Source of the DNA: JAXGPP01 sp040766885 | Lineage (GTDB): Bacteria; Planctomycetota; Planctomycetia; Pirellulales; Thermoguttaceae | Direction of reading: 5' to 3' | Assembly (NCBI GenBank): GCA_040766885.1 | Contig: JAXGPP010000013.1 | Span: 62,001 to 126,000 of the forward strand | DNA: 64,000 nt | In this document: one piece after another, positions 1-7,785 of the stretch | How the letters are laid out: each line of letters starts with the position of its first letter | How positions within the stretch are numbered: position 1 is the stretch's first letter | The notes under the pieces: generated by a model | The model's input: the letters and a program-made list of their open reading frames with translations, nothing else | What the model was told of the DNA's origin: nothing | Databases searched by the model: none | Translations under genes and position numbers: made by a program

Positions 1-1101
1 GAAGTAGCCCGTCGGGGCACGTTCCACCGGCGGCACGAAGACCTCCAGGTTCAGCCCCTCCGGATCCGTCAGTTCCCGCAGCTTCGACCCTTGGTGCAAG
101 ATGGCGTCGGCCGAGAGGGCTTCGACGTCGTTGTGGTGGGCCTCCTCCTCCTGCCGGACCAGTTCCGCCGCATCCGCCGCCTCGTCGCCGTTGGCCGGCA
201 GCGTATTGAGCGAAGTGATCAGTTCGCTATCATCGTCCTCGAGGATGTCCAACTGAAAACCAAAGTAGCTGCCGTGATGGTATCCGAAGCGTGCGTCACT
301 GTCCTGCAGGCTTGCGATCGCGTCGCCGGCGTCGGGGTGCTCGCGGTCGGCGAGGATCTGGTGTGCCAGATCCAAGGCCTCCTCCAGCCGCCCCCACTGC
401 GGCTCGTCCACCGCCATGCCGGCACGACGCTCCTGGACCAGCATGTCGACCCAGGCGACGATCTCGCCCAGATGGGTCACGCGCATCTCCAGTCGCTGCT
501 CCGGGGTGGCGCCCCCTTCGCTGGCGCGGATCATTTCGGCACGCACCCGTTCCCCTTCCGCCCGCTCCGGATCGTACGGCTCAACGGCCTCCAGCAGTCG
601 CTCGCGCATCTGGGCCACCAGTCGCAGCGTGGCCGGAACGGCGACATTGGCAATCACGTGCGTGGCGTCCTTCAATCGCAAGCGGTCCTTGACCAGCCCC
701 TGTTCGCGGGCCTGAGCAATCAGATCATCGAACACCCGGCGATGCCCCTCGGCACCCAGCCGCCCGCGGAAGCGGGGCAGCAGGCTGGGGTCGGGGAGCT
801 CGCTGGTCAGGCTCAGTTCGAGGAACTCCCGATAGGCGACGTTCACCTGCGCCTGGTCCACCACCTGCCGGTCCGAGAGGCGATCGTGATACTGGAGGAA
901 CTCCAGCTTCAACAGCAAGACCGGTTCGGTGGCCGGACGCCCCTGGTCGGGGCTGTAGTACGACGCCAGCAGCGGCCGAAAGCGCTCGAAGTCGATCCCT
1001 TGCGCGGCGCGGCGCAGATAATGATCTTTCGGAACCAGGACCTCAAAAATCTCGCGGTCCTGTTCCGTCAGCGGAACGTACTGCGGTTCAGCGGCGAGCA
1101 T
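1..1101 (-). CDS. IS1182-like transposase (DUF772 type), 3' end cut by window edge
   Basis: Translating the minus strand from the ATG at 1101 gives an open frame running off the window. It begins MLAAEPQYVPLTEQDREIF and continues through a VLLLKLEFLQYHDRLSDRQV segment and a LPDPSLLPRFRGRLG segment, then RLKDATHVIANVAVP. This is the order seen in IS1182/IS5-like transposases: an N-terminal DUF772 domain, then the first catalytic Asp in a D-x-T-H-V motif. Later residues are acidic and helical, as in that family. The remaining catalytic Asp and Glu are beyond the edge, so activity cannot be judged. The plus-strand ORF over the same bases is a shadow. No terminal inverted repeat could be paired because the other end is outside the window. 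Confidence 0.8.
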   Translation of the reverse strand, partial: MLAAEPQYVPLTEQDREIFEVLVPKDHYLRRAAQGIDFERFRPLLASYYSPDQGRPATEPVLLLKLEFLQYHDRLSDRQVVDQAQVNVAYREFLELSLTSELPDPSLLPRFRGRLGAEGHRRVFDDLIAQAREQGLVKDRLRLKDATHVIANVAVPATLRLVAQMRERLLEAVEPYDPERAEGERVRAEMIRASEGGATPEQRLEMRVTHLGEIVAWVDMLVQERRAGMAVDEPQWGRLEEALDLAHQILADREHPDAGDAIASLQDSDARFGYHHGSYFGFQLDILEDDDSELITSLNTLPANGDEAADAAELVRQEEEAHHNDVEALSADAILHQGSKLRELTDPEGLNLEVFVPPVERAPTGYF

Positions 1102-1299
1102 GGCCGTCTCTCCACGGCCACCTCACGATGAATGATGCGAAGACTGATCAGTCCTGTCTGCGGCCATCTCGCCCATCACAACATTCTTGCCTCCCGGTCA
1201 ACCCGCCCCCACGAGTGCTCCTCCGCCTCCCCCCATCGCTCCTGCTGGCAATGCCAGCATGTATCGCCCAGCATCTCTCCGACTTCTTCAGCGGTCTCT

Positions 1300-1337
1300 T
1301 CAAGGGCGTTTCGCTTCGATGCAACAAAGTACCATCC
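1300..1337 (+). repeat. Dispersed repeat, copy A (inverted copy at 36771-36809)
   Basis: A core of about 28 identical bases, containing GGGCGTTTCGCTTCGATGCA, recurs in the opposite orientation at 36771-36809. The similarity extends with a few mismatches through a GTxCCATxCG tail. Both copies sit in non-coding DNA next to mobile-element debris. Confidence 0.75.
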
Positions 1338-1371
1338 GCGCCGCCGGCTCGATTCGGCCCGCACCGAACAA

Positions 1372-1400
1372 CACCACGAACAGCACCACGAACAGCACCA
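1372..1400. repeat. 12-bp tandem repeat, about 2.4 copies
   Basis: The unit CACCACGAACAG occurs at 1372-1383 and 1384-1395, followed by a partial copy. It is short and non-coding on the strands judged to be real. Confidence 0.7.
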
Positions 1401-1414
1401 TTGTTCAGGATTGT

Positions 1415-2809
1415 TCAGTCCTGTTTCAGCACCGCGGCCAGCCAATGGCCTTTGGCCGGGGCGCGGACCGTCACCACGCGTCCCCCTTCAAGCGTCTCGC
1501 GCTTTCCCCATTCACCCGTCGCGATGTCGATCCAGCGGACATCGTACTTGCCCGCTGCGGCGCGGAGGTCGAGACCGACGGAACCCCCGTCGGTGAAGTA
1601 GAGAGCATAGGCCGCGCCGGCCCGGGCGGCCACGTAGGCCTCGTTCTCGGTGCGGTCGCTGAGCAGTTCGTTGGCCGCTTCCACCTCCCAGAGCTTGATG
1701 ACCGACTCGAGCTTGCGGGCCGCCTTGAGGGCTGCGATCGACGGTTCCGAAAGCCCCAGGCCGGAATCGGGGCGGTGGAACCTGGCCCCGGCCGCGCCGC
1801 CGATCACGTGGCGGAAGAACCGCTCCAGTCCGTCGCGGTTGTTGCCAAAGCGGCCGCCGTCGGCGCCGTAGGTCTTCACCGTGTTGAGCGGGCGAGGCTT
1901 GGCCGCGATCCGCGATCGGACCCACTGGAAGTTGTCCCAATGCTCCTGCCCCTTCTTCTGGTTGTTCTGCGAAACGTCGCAAAAATCGTAACGCTCCGGG
2001 TGGTCGAACGTCCGCCGGTGCTCATCGGCCTTCAGGTCCCAAGCGTCCCACATCTCGGTCAGACAGACTTGCTTGTCTGCTTCGGTCGCCCGCTGGCGGA
2101 TGTACTCGGCCCAGTAGGCCCCCCAAGCCTCTTCACCCGAGGTCTCGTTGTCCATGCAGTAGAGCACATGGTCGTGCTTGAGCGAGTACGAGAGCATCTT
2201 GTCGACGAACCGCTGCTGGTACTTGAGCACCGTGGTATTGTTGCGCTGCTTCGGCGTGGTGAAGAAGAACGGTTGCCGGTTCGCACCAGGGTGGTCGGGA
2301 TAATGCTCCACGAAGCCCGACTGCTGGTAGGTATAGTTGACGTTGTTCTTGGGGTTGTAGGGGTGGGGCTCCCAGTTGTCGCGCGCGTAATCGAAGCGGT
2401 CCCAGACCTCGATCTGCACGATGATGTCGCGCTCGGCCGTCCACCGCAGCATATTCTCGAATCGCCGCCAGTACTCCTCGTTCCACTCGTCCAGGTTGTA
2501 CTTCCCGTCGGCCTGCTTCTTGAACGGGTAGGCTTCGAAGCCCTTGTCCTGCCGGTCGCTCATCGTGTTGCGGATGTAGTTGCCGCCGGCGGCCCGCATC
2601 TCGTCGAGATGCTCGCGAAGCTCGGGAATCTGGAACAGGTTGTCATCCTTGCTGCCCCCCAGCAGCAATACCGGCTGGCCCTTGTACTGCCAGTAGCGCG
2701 GGTTCTCGCCCCAGGGCCGAATGCGGCCGGCTCCGCTGTCGGGCGAAGCCGCCAGGCTCATCGAACATGCAAGCAACGATGTCGCGCAGAACGCAATCCA
2801 GCGGTTCAT
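1415..2809 (-). CDS. Secreted TIM-barrel glycoside-hydrolase-like protein
   Basis: 464 aa. The start is the ATG at 2809, which opens a good signal peptide (MNRWIAFCATSLLACSMSLA); the frame stays open further upstream but those residues overlap the preceding gene. The early segment GENPRYWQYKGQPVLLLGGS resembles the opening of apiosidase-like/DUF4038 (GH140-type) TIM barrels. Possible catalytic acids lie in the CMDNETSGEEAW and CLTEMWDAWD segments. The last 90 residues form a small beta domain (GKYDVRWIDIATGEW) like the putative collagen-binding domain that follows such barrels. The gene lies 32 bp downstream of a GH71/99-like gene on the same strand, so the two are probably co-transcribed. 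The fold is fairly clear; the substrate is unknown. Confidence 0.65.
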   Translation of the reverse strand: MNRWIAFCATSLLACSMSLAASPDSGAGRIRPWGENPRYWQYKGQPVLLLGGSKDDNLFQIPELREHLDEMRAAGGNYIRNTMSDRQDKGFEAYPFKKQADGKYNLDEWNEEYWRRFENMLRWTAERDIIVQIEVWDRFDYARDNWEPHPYNPKNNVNYTYQQSGFVEHYPDHPGANRQPFFFTTPKQRNNTTVLKYQQRFVDKMLSYSLKHDHVLYCMDNETSGEEAWGAYWAEYIRQRATEADKQVCLTEMWDAWDLKADEHRRTFDHPERYDFCDVSQNNQKKGQEHWDNFQWVRSRIAAKPRPLNTVKTYGADGGRFGNNRDGLERFFRHVIGGAAGARFHRPDSGLGLSEPSIAALKAARKLESVIKLWEVEAANELLSDRTENEAYVAARAGAAYALYFTDGGSVGLDLRAAAGKYDVRWIDIATGEWGKRETLEGGRVVTVRAPAKGHWLAAVLKQD

Positions 2810-2841
2810 GGCAAGTATCCTCTTAAGGGAATGCGGATGGT

Positions 2842-4623
2842 CTATTCTGCCTGATAACGCCAGGCGAGCCGGCCTTCCGGCGCGGCGTCGCCGCTGACGT
2901 AGACGTCCATGATGTCGCCCGGTTGCTGCGCGCCGTCGATCCACTTGAAATCGACCGCAACGGCTGTGGAGCCGGCAGGCAGGCCGAGAACCGCCCGCGG
3001 GATCGCCAGGTGCAGTTCGCGCCCGGCCGCGCGGCCGGTCAGCGGGGCGACCTTCTCCCATTGCCAGCCGCCCGTGTTCTTCTCGAGTGAAATGCTCCCG
3101 TCGGTTTCAACGGCGCGCCCGGCGATGAAGTCGTAGCCTTCCCAGCCGGTTGCCCGGTTCTGGTCGGCATCGATCAACAGCCACATGGCATTCGCGTCGC
3201 GAGGCGAAGCGGTCGGCTCCCGGGTGGAAGCGTAGAAGTAGACGTTCTCCCGGTCGCGAGCGACTTTCATTGCCACCAGGTCGTTGCCGCCGGGCGGGCT
3301 CGTGTAATGCGTGCCGCCGGCGCCGGCATAATCCCGCGGAAGCGTCTCGCCCTGGTGGTCGCGGTACTCGGGCCGGACATCGGCCCAGCGAGAGAAGTCA
3401 TCTTCAATAGCGATCGAGACCGGACCGGAAGCCGCTTCAATCGCCGGAGTGCCTTTGTAGCGGCGGACGTTGGCCACCAGCTGCCAGTAGTAATTGTCGC
3501 CGTGCCCGCCCTTCATCGGTTCGATGTCGCGGCTGTGCTCCTGGTCGTACTGGTCGACGAACACGATCGGCTGCCCGGGACGCGACCAGCGCCCGGCGAT
3601 CCACTCGTTCCAGCCGGTGACCATGACCACCGGGGGCGTGAGGTCGAATGCCCGCTGCCACTGCTCCTGGAAGTTGCGGCCCCAGTTCACCGCGCCGGCC
3701 GCGCGATCGATGCGGCCCTGGTGGAAGCTGCGGCCACGGGCGTTGCCGTCGCTCATATTCGTCACCCGGCCATCGCTCACTCGCAGATTTTGCGCCACGG
3801 ACACATTCACCTGCTCGGGCCGCTGGGGGTCGTCGGTGAACCCGTACGGCTGCGGATAGGTGGCCTCCCAGTGCCAGGCGTAGGGCGTGTTGATCATCTC
3901 GAACGGCCAGTGGGCGCGGCGGAGCGTGAAGAACTGCTTCAGCTCCTCCGACGCCTCCTGGGGATCGCAGATCATCAGCGGCTTGCCCTGCCACTGGAAC
4001 CACAATTCGCGGTAGAGGCCCGGTTTGTAGAGGTCTTCGTAGATCCGCTGGGTAGTCTGGCCGGCCTTGGTGTTGACCATGAAGGCGATCTGCGGCGTGC
4101 GGTCGCCCTCGGCGCGGATTTGCGTGAAGACTTCGCAGAGCTTGCGGTAGACCTCAGGGTAGGTCACCGCGTTGGTGGTGTCGAAGATCAGCGTGTCGAC
4201 ACCCGCATCGGCCAGCAGATGGGCATGCCGCCGCAGCACCCAGGGATCGGTGGCCTGGTAGTAGCCGTAGAGCGGCTCGCCCCAGTAGTGATACATGCCG
4301 ACCGGCCCCCACAGCGGCGAGTCGGGTTTCTGTAGGGCGTCGGGATCCTGGGCGAGGATCTTCGCCACGTCGTAGGGGCCCTCGCCGTAGGGCTTCTTGC
4401 CGCGAGGATTGTTGTGCCAGAGGAAATAGAAGATCGCCACACAGCGATCGTCGCGGGGCGGCCCGACCTCCTCGGGACTCGGCAGCGCGCGACCCAGCGC
4501 GTCGGTCGCCGGCCAGGGAGTGCCCGGATTCAGATTCGTGCCCGTCTCGGCCCATGTCGCCTGGCAGGTCAGTAGCCAGCCCGCCAACCCTACCGCGATC
4601 CCGATCCGTACTTGGTTCATCAT
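2842..4623 (-). CDS. Secreted GH71/GH99-like glycosidase with C-terminal CBM9-like domain
   Basis: 593 aa. ATG codons lie at 4623 and 4620; 4623 is preferred, with a GAGAG-type ribosome site upstream. A signal peptide is followed by a TIM-barrel domain (about 45-390) with FYFLWHNN, GVDTLIFDTTNAVTYPEVY and MVTGWNEWIAGRW, the pattern of glycoside hydrolase 71/99-like proteins. The GWNEW motif near the barrel's end is typical. Residues about 400-593 form a beta-rich domain (IAIEDDFSRW, MWLLIDADQNRATGWEGYDF, DIMDVYVSGD) like CBM9/DOMON carbohydrate-binding modules. It probably attacks an alpha-linked polysaccharide outside the cytoplasm (inference). It sits between the Tat-exported isomerase gene upstream and the other TIM-barrel gene downstream on the same strand. 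Confidence 0.7.
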   Translation of the reverse strand: MMNQVRIGIAVGLAGWLLTCQATWAETGTNLNPGTPWPATDALGRALPSPEEVGPPRDDRCVAIFYFLWHNNPRGKKPYGEGPYDVAKILAQDPDALQKPDSPLWGPVGMYHYWGEPLYGYYQATDPWVLRRHAHLLADAGVDTLIFDTTNAVTYPEVYRKLCEVFTQIRAEGDRTPQIAFMVNTKAGQTTQRIYEDLYKPGLYRELWFQWQGKPLMICDPQEASEELKQFFTLRRAHWPFEMINTPYAWHWEATYPQPYGFTDDPQRPEQVNVSVAQNLRVSDGRVTNMSDGNARGRSFHQGRIDRAAGAVNWGRNFQEQWQRAFDLTPPVVMVTGWNEWIAGRWSRPGQPIVFVDQYDQEHSRDIEPMKGGHGDNYYWQLVANVRRYKGTPAIEAASGPVSIAIEDDFSRWADVRPEYRDHQGETLPRDYAGAGGTHYTSPPGGNDLVAMKVARDRENVYFYASTREPTASPRDANAMWLLIDADQNRATGWEGYDFIAGRAVETDGSISLEKNTGGWQWEKVAPLTGRAAGRELHLAIPRAVLGLPAGSTAVAVDFKWIDGAQQPGDIMDVYVSGDAAPEGRLAWRYQAE

Positions 4624-4672
4624 CAACTGCTCTCTTCAAAGTTCTCTGAACTTGAGGGAAATATGCACATCA

Positions 4673-6238
4673 TCACGCTTCGTAGATGATCTCCAGCCCC
4701 AGCGCCTTGCCGAACTCGGCCAGCGGTTCCTGGAGGTCGCCGTAGAGGGTGACGCGGTGCCAGCCGAAGCGGTCCCACTCGTTGAACAGCTTGCCGATGT
4801 CGCCGCGGACCTCGCCCAGGAGCTGCGTGCGGCAACCGCGGTCGGCATCCAGATTCCCCACCGCCTTGGCCTGGTGAAGGACCATCTTCTTCTGCGCGGC
4901 ATTGGTGCGGAACGACGTCGTCATGTAGCCTTCGGGCAGGAATGACTGGGCGCAGCAGCCCCGCGGATCGCGGTTGTGGAGCGTGCGGATGCGGAACGGA
5001 TTGGCCGGACCCTGCGGGCCAAAGGGCCGGGTGAGCGCCATGCAATGGGCATAAACGATCTGGTTCTTCGACGTGTCGAGCGCCGGGTCCGATACGTATC
5101 CAGCACGCCCGGTGAGAATACGGCACATGAGCGTGCTCACCGAGTCGTCGGGCATCGCTTCGCAGACCCCCTGGCCGCCGTCGTCGAGAAGCTGCATGAA
5201 ACCGAGGCACGGATAGGCCGGCAACTGGCCGCTGCCGAAGCCCCCCAGGCAGTTCATCGTGATGCTGTCGGTGCCGTGCTTCTTCATCAGCTCCAGCATC
5301 GCCAGGTAGACCGCGCCCGCCTTGGCGATCCACTCCTCGGTCGGCTCGCGGACTTCCTGGGCCTTGCTCGACCAGCGGTGACCCTGTTCGGCCGCCTGAT
5401 CGCGATCGACCTGGTCGTAGAGCGCACGGAATTCTTCGAACCCGACGTACACCGCCTTCGCGCCCAGGAACTCGCGTTCCGTTCCGGCCTCACCCGCGCC
5501 GACCACCAGGAAACGTGACTCCTTAAGCCGCTTGACACATTCCCCGATCGGATTGACGGTAGGCGCGTCGGCGAGGCAGTCCATTGAACCCGGCTGGGCA
5601 AACGTGCGGCGATAAGTTGCTTCGCACTGTGCGGCGAACGAGGCGGGCGTGGCGCCGGGGCTTGTCACGTCGGCGAAGTGCCGGGCAACCGCCACGAGAT
5701 CCGCCGGCCGGGTCGACGACACGGCGGCTGCCGGGATCCCCTGGCGCCGCAGCATGCTCAAGCCGATGAGGAAAACGCCCGAGCCACCGAGGTACTCGTC
5801 GGCCACCAGCGTCGGCTTGCCGAGCTTGCCAATTTCCACCACTGGCCCGGTCAGGCTCCAGTCGAGCGTGGTCGTGTAGACGAGATAGCCGTCCACCTGG
5901 TCTTTTATCGCCACGGCTTTCTGAAGATCGGCCGGCCCGGGCACCACCACCGGAACGAACTCCACCGCCGGACACCCTTCGCGGAGGATCGCCATGATCT
6001 CATTCTCGCGCGCGGTGGTGTCGAAATCCGGGTAGGGCCACATCTCCCGTCCGCTGCTGTTGGAGAGAAAGACCAGGCCCACCCGGGCCTTGCGGGCCGG
6101 CTCAGCGGCGGCAGGCCGACCTGCTGCGGCCAGCAGGCCACCGGAGACGACCGCGGCACCGCAGCCGCGCAAGAAGCCTCGCCGGTTCAATCCGTGGCCG
6201 CAGCCAGAACACGACGTCGCATGATGTTGATTGCACAT
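4673..6238 (-). CDS. Tat-exported L-fucose/L-arabinose isomerase-like protein
   Basis: 521 aa. The start ATG at 6238 is set by a strong GGGAGGAG ribosome site. The N-terminus carries a twin-arginine motif (LNRRGFLRG, about residues 17-25), a hydrophobic stretch and an AAA cleavage region. The mature part matches the FucI/AraA-like sugar isomerase fold: an N-terminal Rossmann-like region (VGLVFLSNSSGREMWPYPDF), a middle domain with TDSITMNCLGGFG and LPAYPCLGFMQLLDDG, and a C-terminal barrel ending WHRVTLYGD. Known isomerases of this fold are cytoplasmic, so a Tat signal is odd. A class II aldolase-like gene is divergent 204 bp away; isomerase plus aldolase is the usual pairing for fucose or rhamnose breakdown, but no kinase is seen. 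The substrate is unknown. Confidence 0.7.
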   Translation of the reverse strand: MCNQHHATSCSGCGHGLNRRGFLRGCGAAVVSGGLLAAAGRPAAAEPARKARVGLVFLSNSSGREMWPYPDFDTTARENEIMAILREGCPAVEFVPVVVPGPADLQKAVAIKDQVDGYLVYTTTLDWSLTGPVVEIGKLGKPTLVADEYLGGSGVFLIGLSMLRRQGIPAAAVSSTRPADLVAVARHFADVTSPGATPASFAAQCEATYRRTFAQPGSMDCLADAPTVNPIGECVKRLKESRFLVVGAGEAGTEREFLGAKAVYVGFEEFRALYDQVDRDQAAEQGHRWSSKAQEVREPTEEWIAKAGAVYLAMLELMKKHGTDSITMNCLGGFGSGQLPAYPCLGFMQLLDDGGQGVCEAMPDDSVSTLMCRILTGRAGYVSDPALDTSKNQIVYAHCMALTRPFGPQGPANPFRIRTLHNRDPRGCCAQSFLPEGYMTTSFRTNAAQKKMVLHQAKAVGNLDADRGCRTQLLGEVRGDIGKLFNEWDRFGWHRVTLYGDLQEPLAEFGKALGLEIIYEA

Positions 6239-6442
6239 CGACTGGCTCCTCCCGGTAAGGAATGTGGCAGGCCCGCACAAGCTCGGACTGCTGCGATCGC
6301 AAGCCCTGATCCGGCCTCTTTCTTAAACCTCGGCAGACCCGGTGTCAATGAAGCGGTCGCCGAAGTCGAGCGGGCGTTGCCCGCGGCGCGCCGGTCGGTG
6401 AAGATGTGTCTTGGCCCGCCGCCCTTCCGCTGGAGAAAGCCC

Positions 6443-7732
6443 ATGTCCGACACCGCCCGACCGCTCATCCACCCGCGTGACGAGATCATGCAGACCATGG
6501 AGCGGATCTACCGCTACCGCATGACGACCACCTCCGGGGGCAACCTGTCGATCCGCGAGCCCGAAGGAGACATCTGGATCACGCCCGCGCGCGTGGACAA
6601 GGGGAGCCTGACTCGCGACGACATCGTTCGCGTCGGCGCCGACGGGCAGGTGGAGGGCCGGCACCGCCCGTCGTCCGAGTTCCCCTTCCACCGCGCGATC
6701 TACGCAGCGCGACCCGACCTGGGTGGAATCGTCCATGCGCACAGTGTGGCCCTGGTGGCGTTCAGCATCAGCGGCACGGTGCCCGACACCCGGCTCTTGC
6801 ACCAGGCGCATCACGTTTGTGGCCGAGTTACTTTCGCCCCTTATGCTTTGCCGGGAAGCAACGCCCTGGCCGAGCGGATCGTCGAGGCGTTCCGCGAGGC
6901 CGACTGCGTGGTGCTCGAGAATCACGGAGTGGTCGTGGGGGGCACGACGCTGCAGCGGGCCTTTGAACGGTTCGAGACGCTCGAGTTCACCGCCAAGACG
7001 ATCATCAAAGCTTCGATGCTCGGCGAGGTTCGCTACCTCACCGCCGGGCAACTTGCGCTCGCCCCCATTGCGCCGGCCCGACTTGACGAGTTCGAGCCGC
7101 CGCCAGCCAATAGCCACGAGAAAGAGCTGCGGCGGCAGCTCTGCGCGTTCCTGCACCGCGGCTATCGTAACCGGCTGATGATCAGCACCGAAGGAAGCTT
7201 CTCGGCCCGGCTCGACGGCGGCTCGTTCCTGATCACCCCCTACGAGCTCGACCGGCACACGGTCCGTCCGCAGGACATCGTGCTCGTCCGCGAAGGGCAG
7301 TGGGAGGCGGGCAGACTGCCCAGCCGGGCCGCGCGGCTGCATCAGGCGATCTATGATCGCCGCGCGGACGTGGGCGCGATCGCCAACGCCTATCCAGTCA
7401 ATTCCACCGCCTTCAGCGTGACGGCGGCGCAGCTCGACGCCCGGACGATTCCCGAGAGCTACCTCCTGCTCCGCGACGTCGAGCGGCTGCCCTGGGGCGT
7501 GCAGTTCACCGACGCGCCCGCGGTGGCCGAGCGTCTTTCACCCCAGCGCCCCGCGGCGATCCTCGACAACGACGGCGTGCTTGTCTGCGGCAGCGATGTG
7601 CTCGACGCCTTCGACCGCCTGGAAGTGCTCGAATCGACCGCCGAGACGCTGATCAACGGCCGTTTCGTCGGCCCCACGCGCGCCATGAGCGACGCGGCAA
7701 TCGCGGAGCTGGAAGCGGCGTTTTTCAAGTAG
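6443..7732 (+). CDS. Tandem class II aldolase/adducin-domain protein, second domain degenerate
   Basis: 429 aa, about twice the usual length. The start ATG at 6443 has an upstream GGAGA. Domain 1 (about 1-205) keeps all hallmarks of fuculose-1-phosphate aldolase-like enzymes: the acid Glu79 (PSSE) and the metal ligands His98 and His100 (HAHS) and His161 (ENHG). Domain 2 (about 220-429) is clearly homologous (MISTEGSFSARLDGGSFLITP region) but has Ala296, Asn315, Tyr317 and Asp377 at those four positions, so it should bind no metal. It is therefore probably structural or regulatory, and only half the protein is catalytic. No signal peptide is visible, so it should be cytoplasmic, unlike the divergent isomerase. 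Confidence 0.8.
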   Translation: MSDTARPLIHPRDEIMQTMERIYRYRMTTTSGGNLSIREPEGDIWITPARVDKGSLTRDDIVRVGADGQVEGRHRPSSEFPFHRAIYAARPDLGGIVHAHSVALVAFSISGTVPDTRLLHQAHHVCGRVTFAPYALPGSNALAERIVEAFREADCVVLENHGVVVGGTTLQRAFERFETLEFTAKTIIKASMLGEVRYLTAGQLALAPIAPARLDEFEPPPANSHEKELRRQLCAFLHRGYRNRLMISTEGSFSARLDGGSFLITPYELDRHTVRPQDIVLVREGQWEAGRLPSRAARLHQAIYDRRADVGAIANAYPVNSTAFSVTAAQLDARTIPESYLLLRDVERLPWGVQFTDAPAVAERLSPQRPAAILDNDGVLVCGSDVLDAFDRLEVLESTAETLINGRFVGPTRAMSDAAIAELEAAFFK

Positions 7733-7762
7733 CGTGGAGCGCCGCTCCGTCATCGCCATTGC

Positions 7763-7779
7763 ACGACGCCTTGCGTCGT
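7763..7779. terminator. Hairpin between convergent genes, possible bidirectional terminator
   Basis: ACGACG and CGTCGT (6-bp stem) enclose the loop CCTTG in the 53-bp gap between the aldolase and beta-helix genes, which converge. A second small stem (GGAGC/GCTCC, 7736-7748) lies just before it. There is no T-tract, so this is only a candidate. Confidence 0.3.
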
Positions 7780-7785
7780 ACCAGG

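Larger units (their letters stand above)
1102..1414. other. Intergenic repeat-bearing zone between transposase and glycosidase gene
   Basis: No gene is supported here. The stretch holds one copy of a dispersed repeat (1300-1337), a 12-bp tandem repeat (1372-1400) and a 10-bp tandem repeat (1400-1419) that runs into the stop codon of the following minus-strand gene. It may include the end of the insertion sequence that encodes the transposase at 1-1101. Confidence 0.5.

Noticed and set aside
91..1131. 346-aa plus-strand frame over the transposase
   Set aside because: The minus strand encodes a recognisable transposase; the plus frame is its shadow.
1187..2854. 555-aa plus-strand frame
   Set aside because: Antisense to a signal-peptide-bearing glycosidase-like gene; composition is typical of a shadow.
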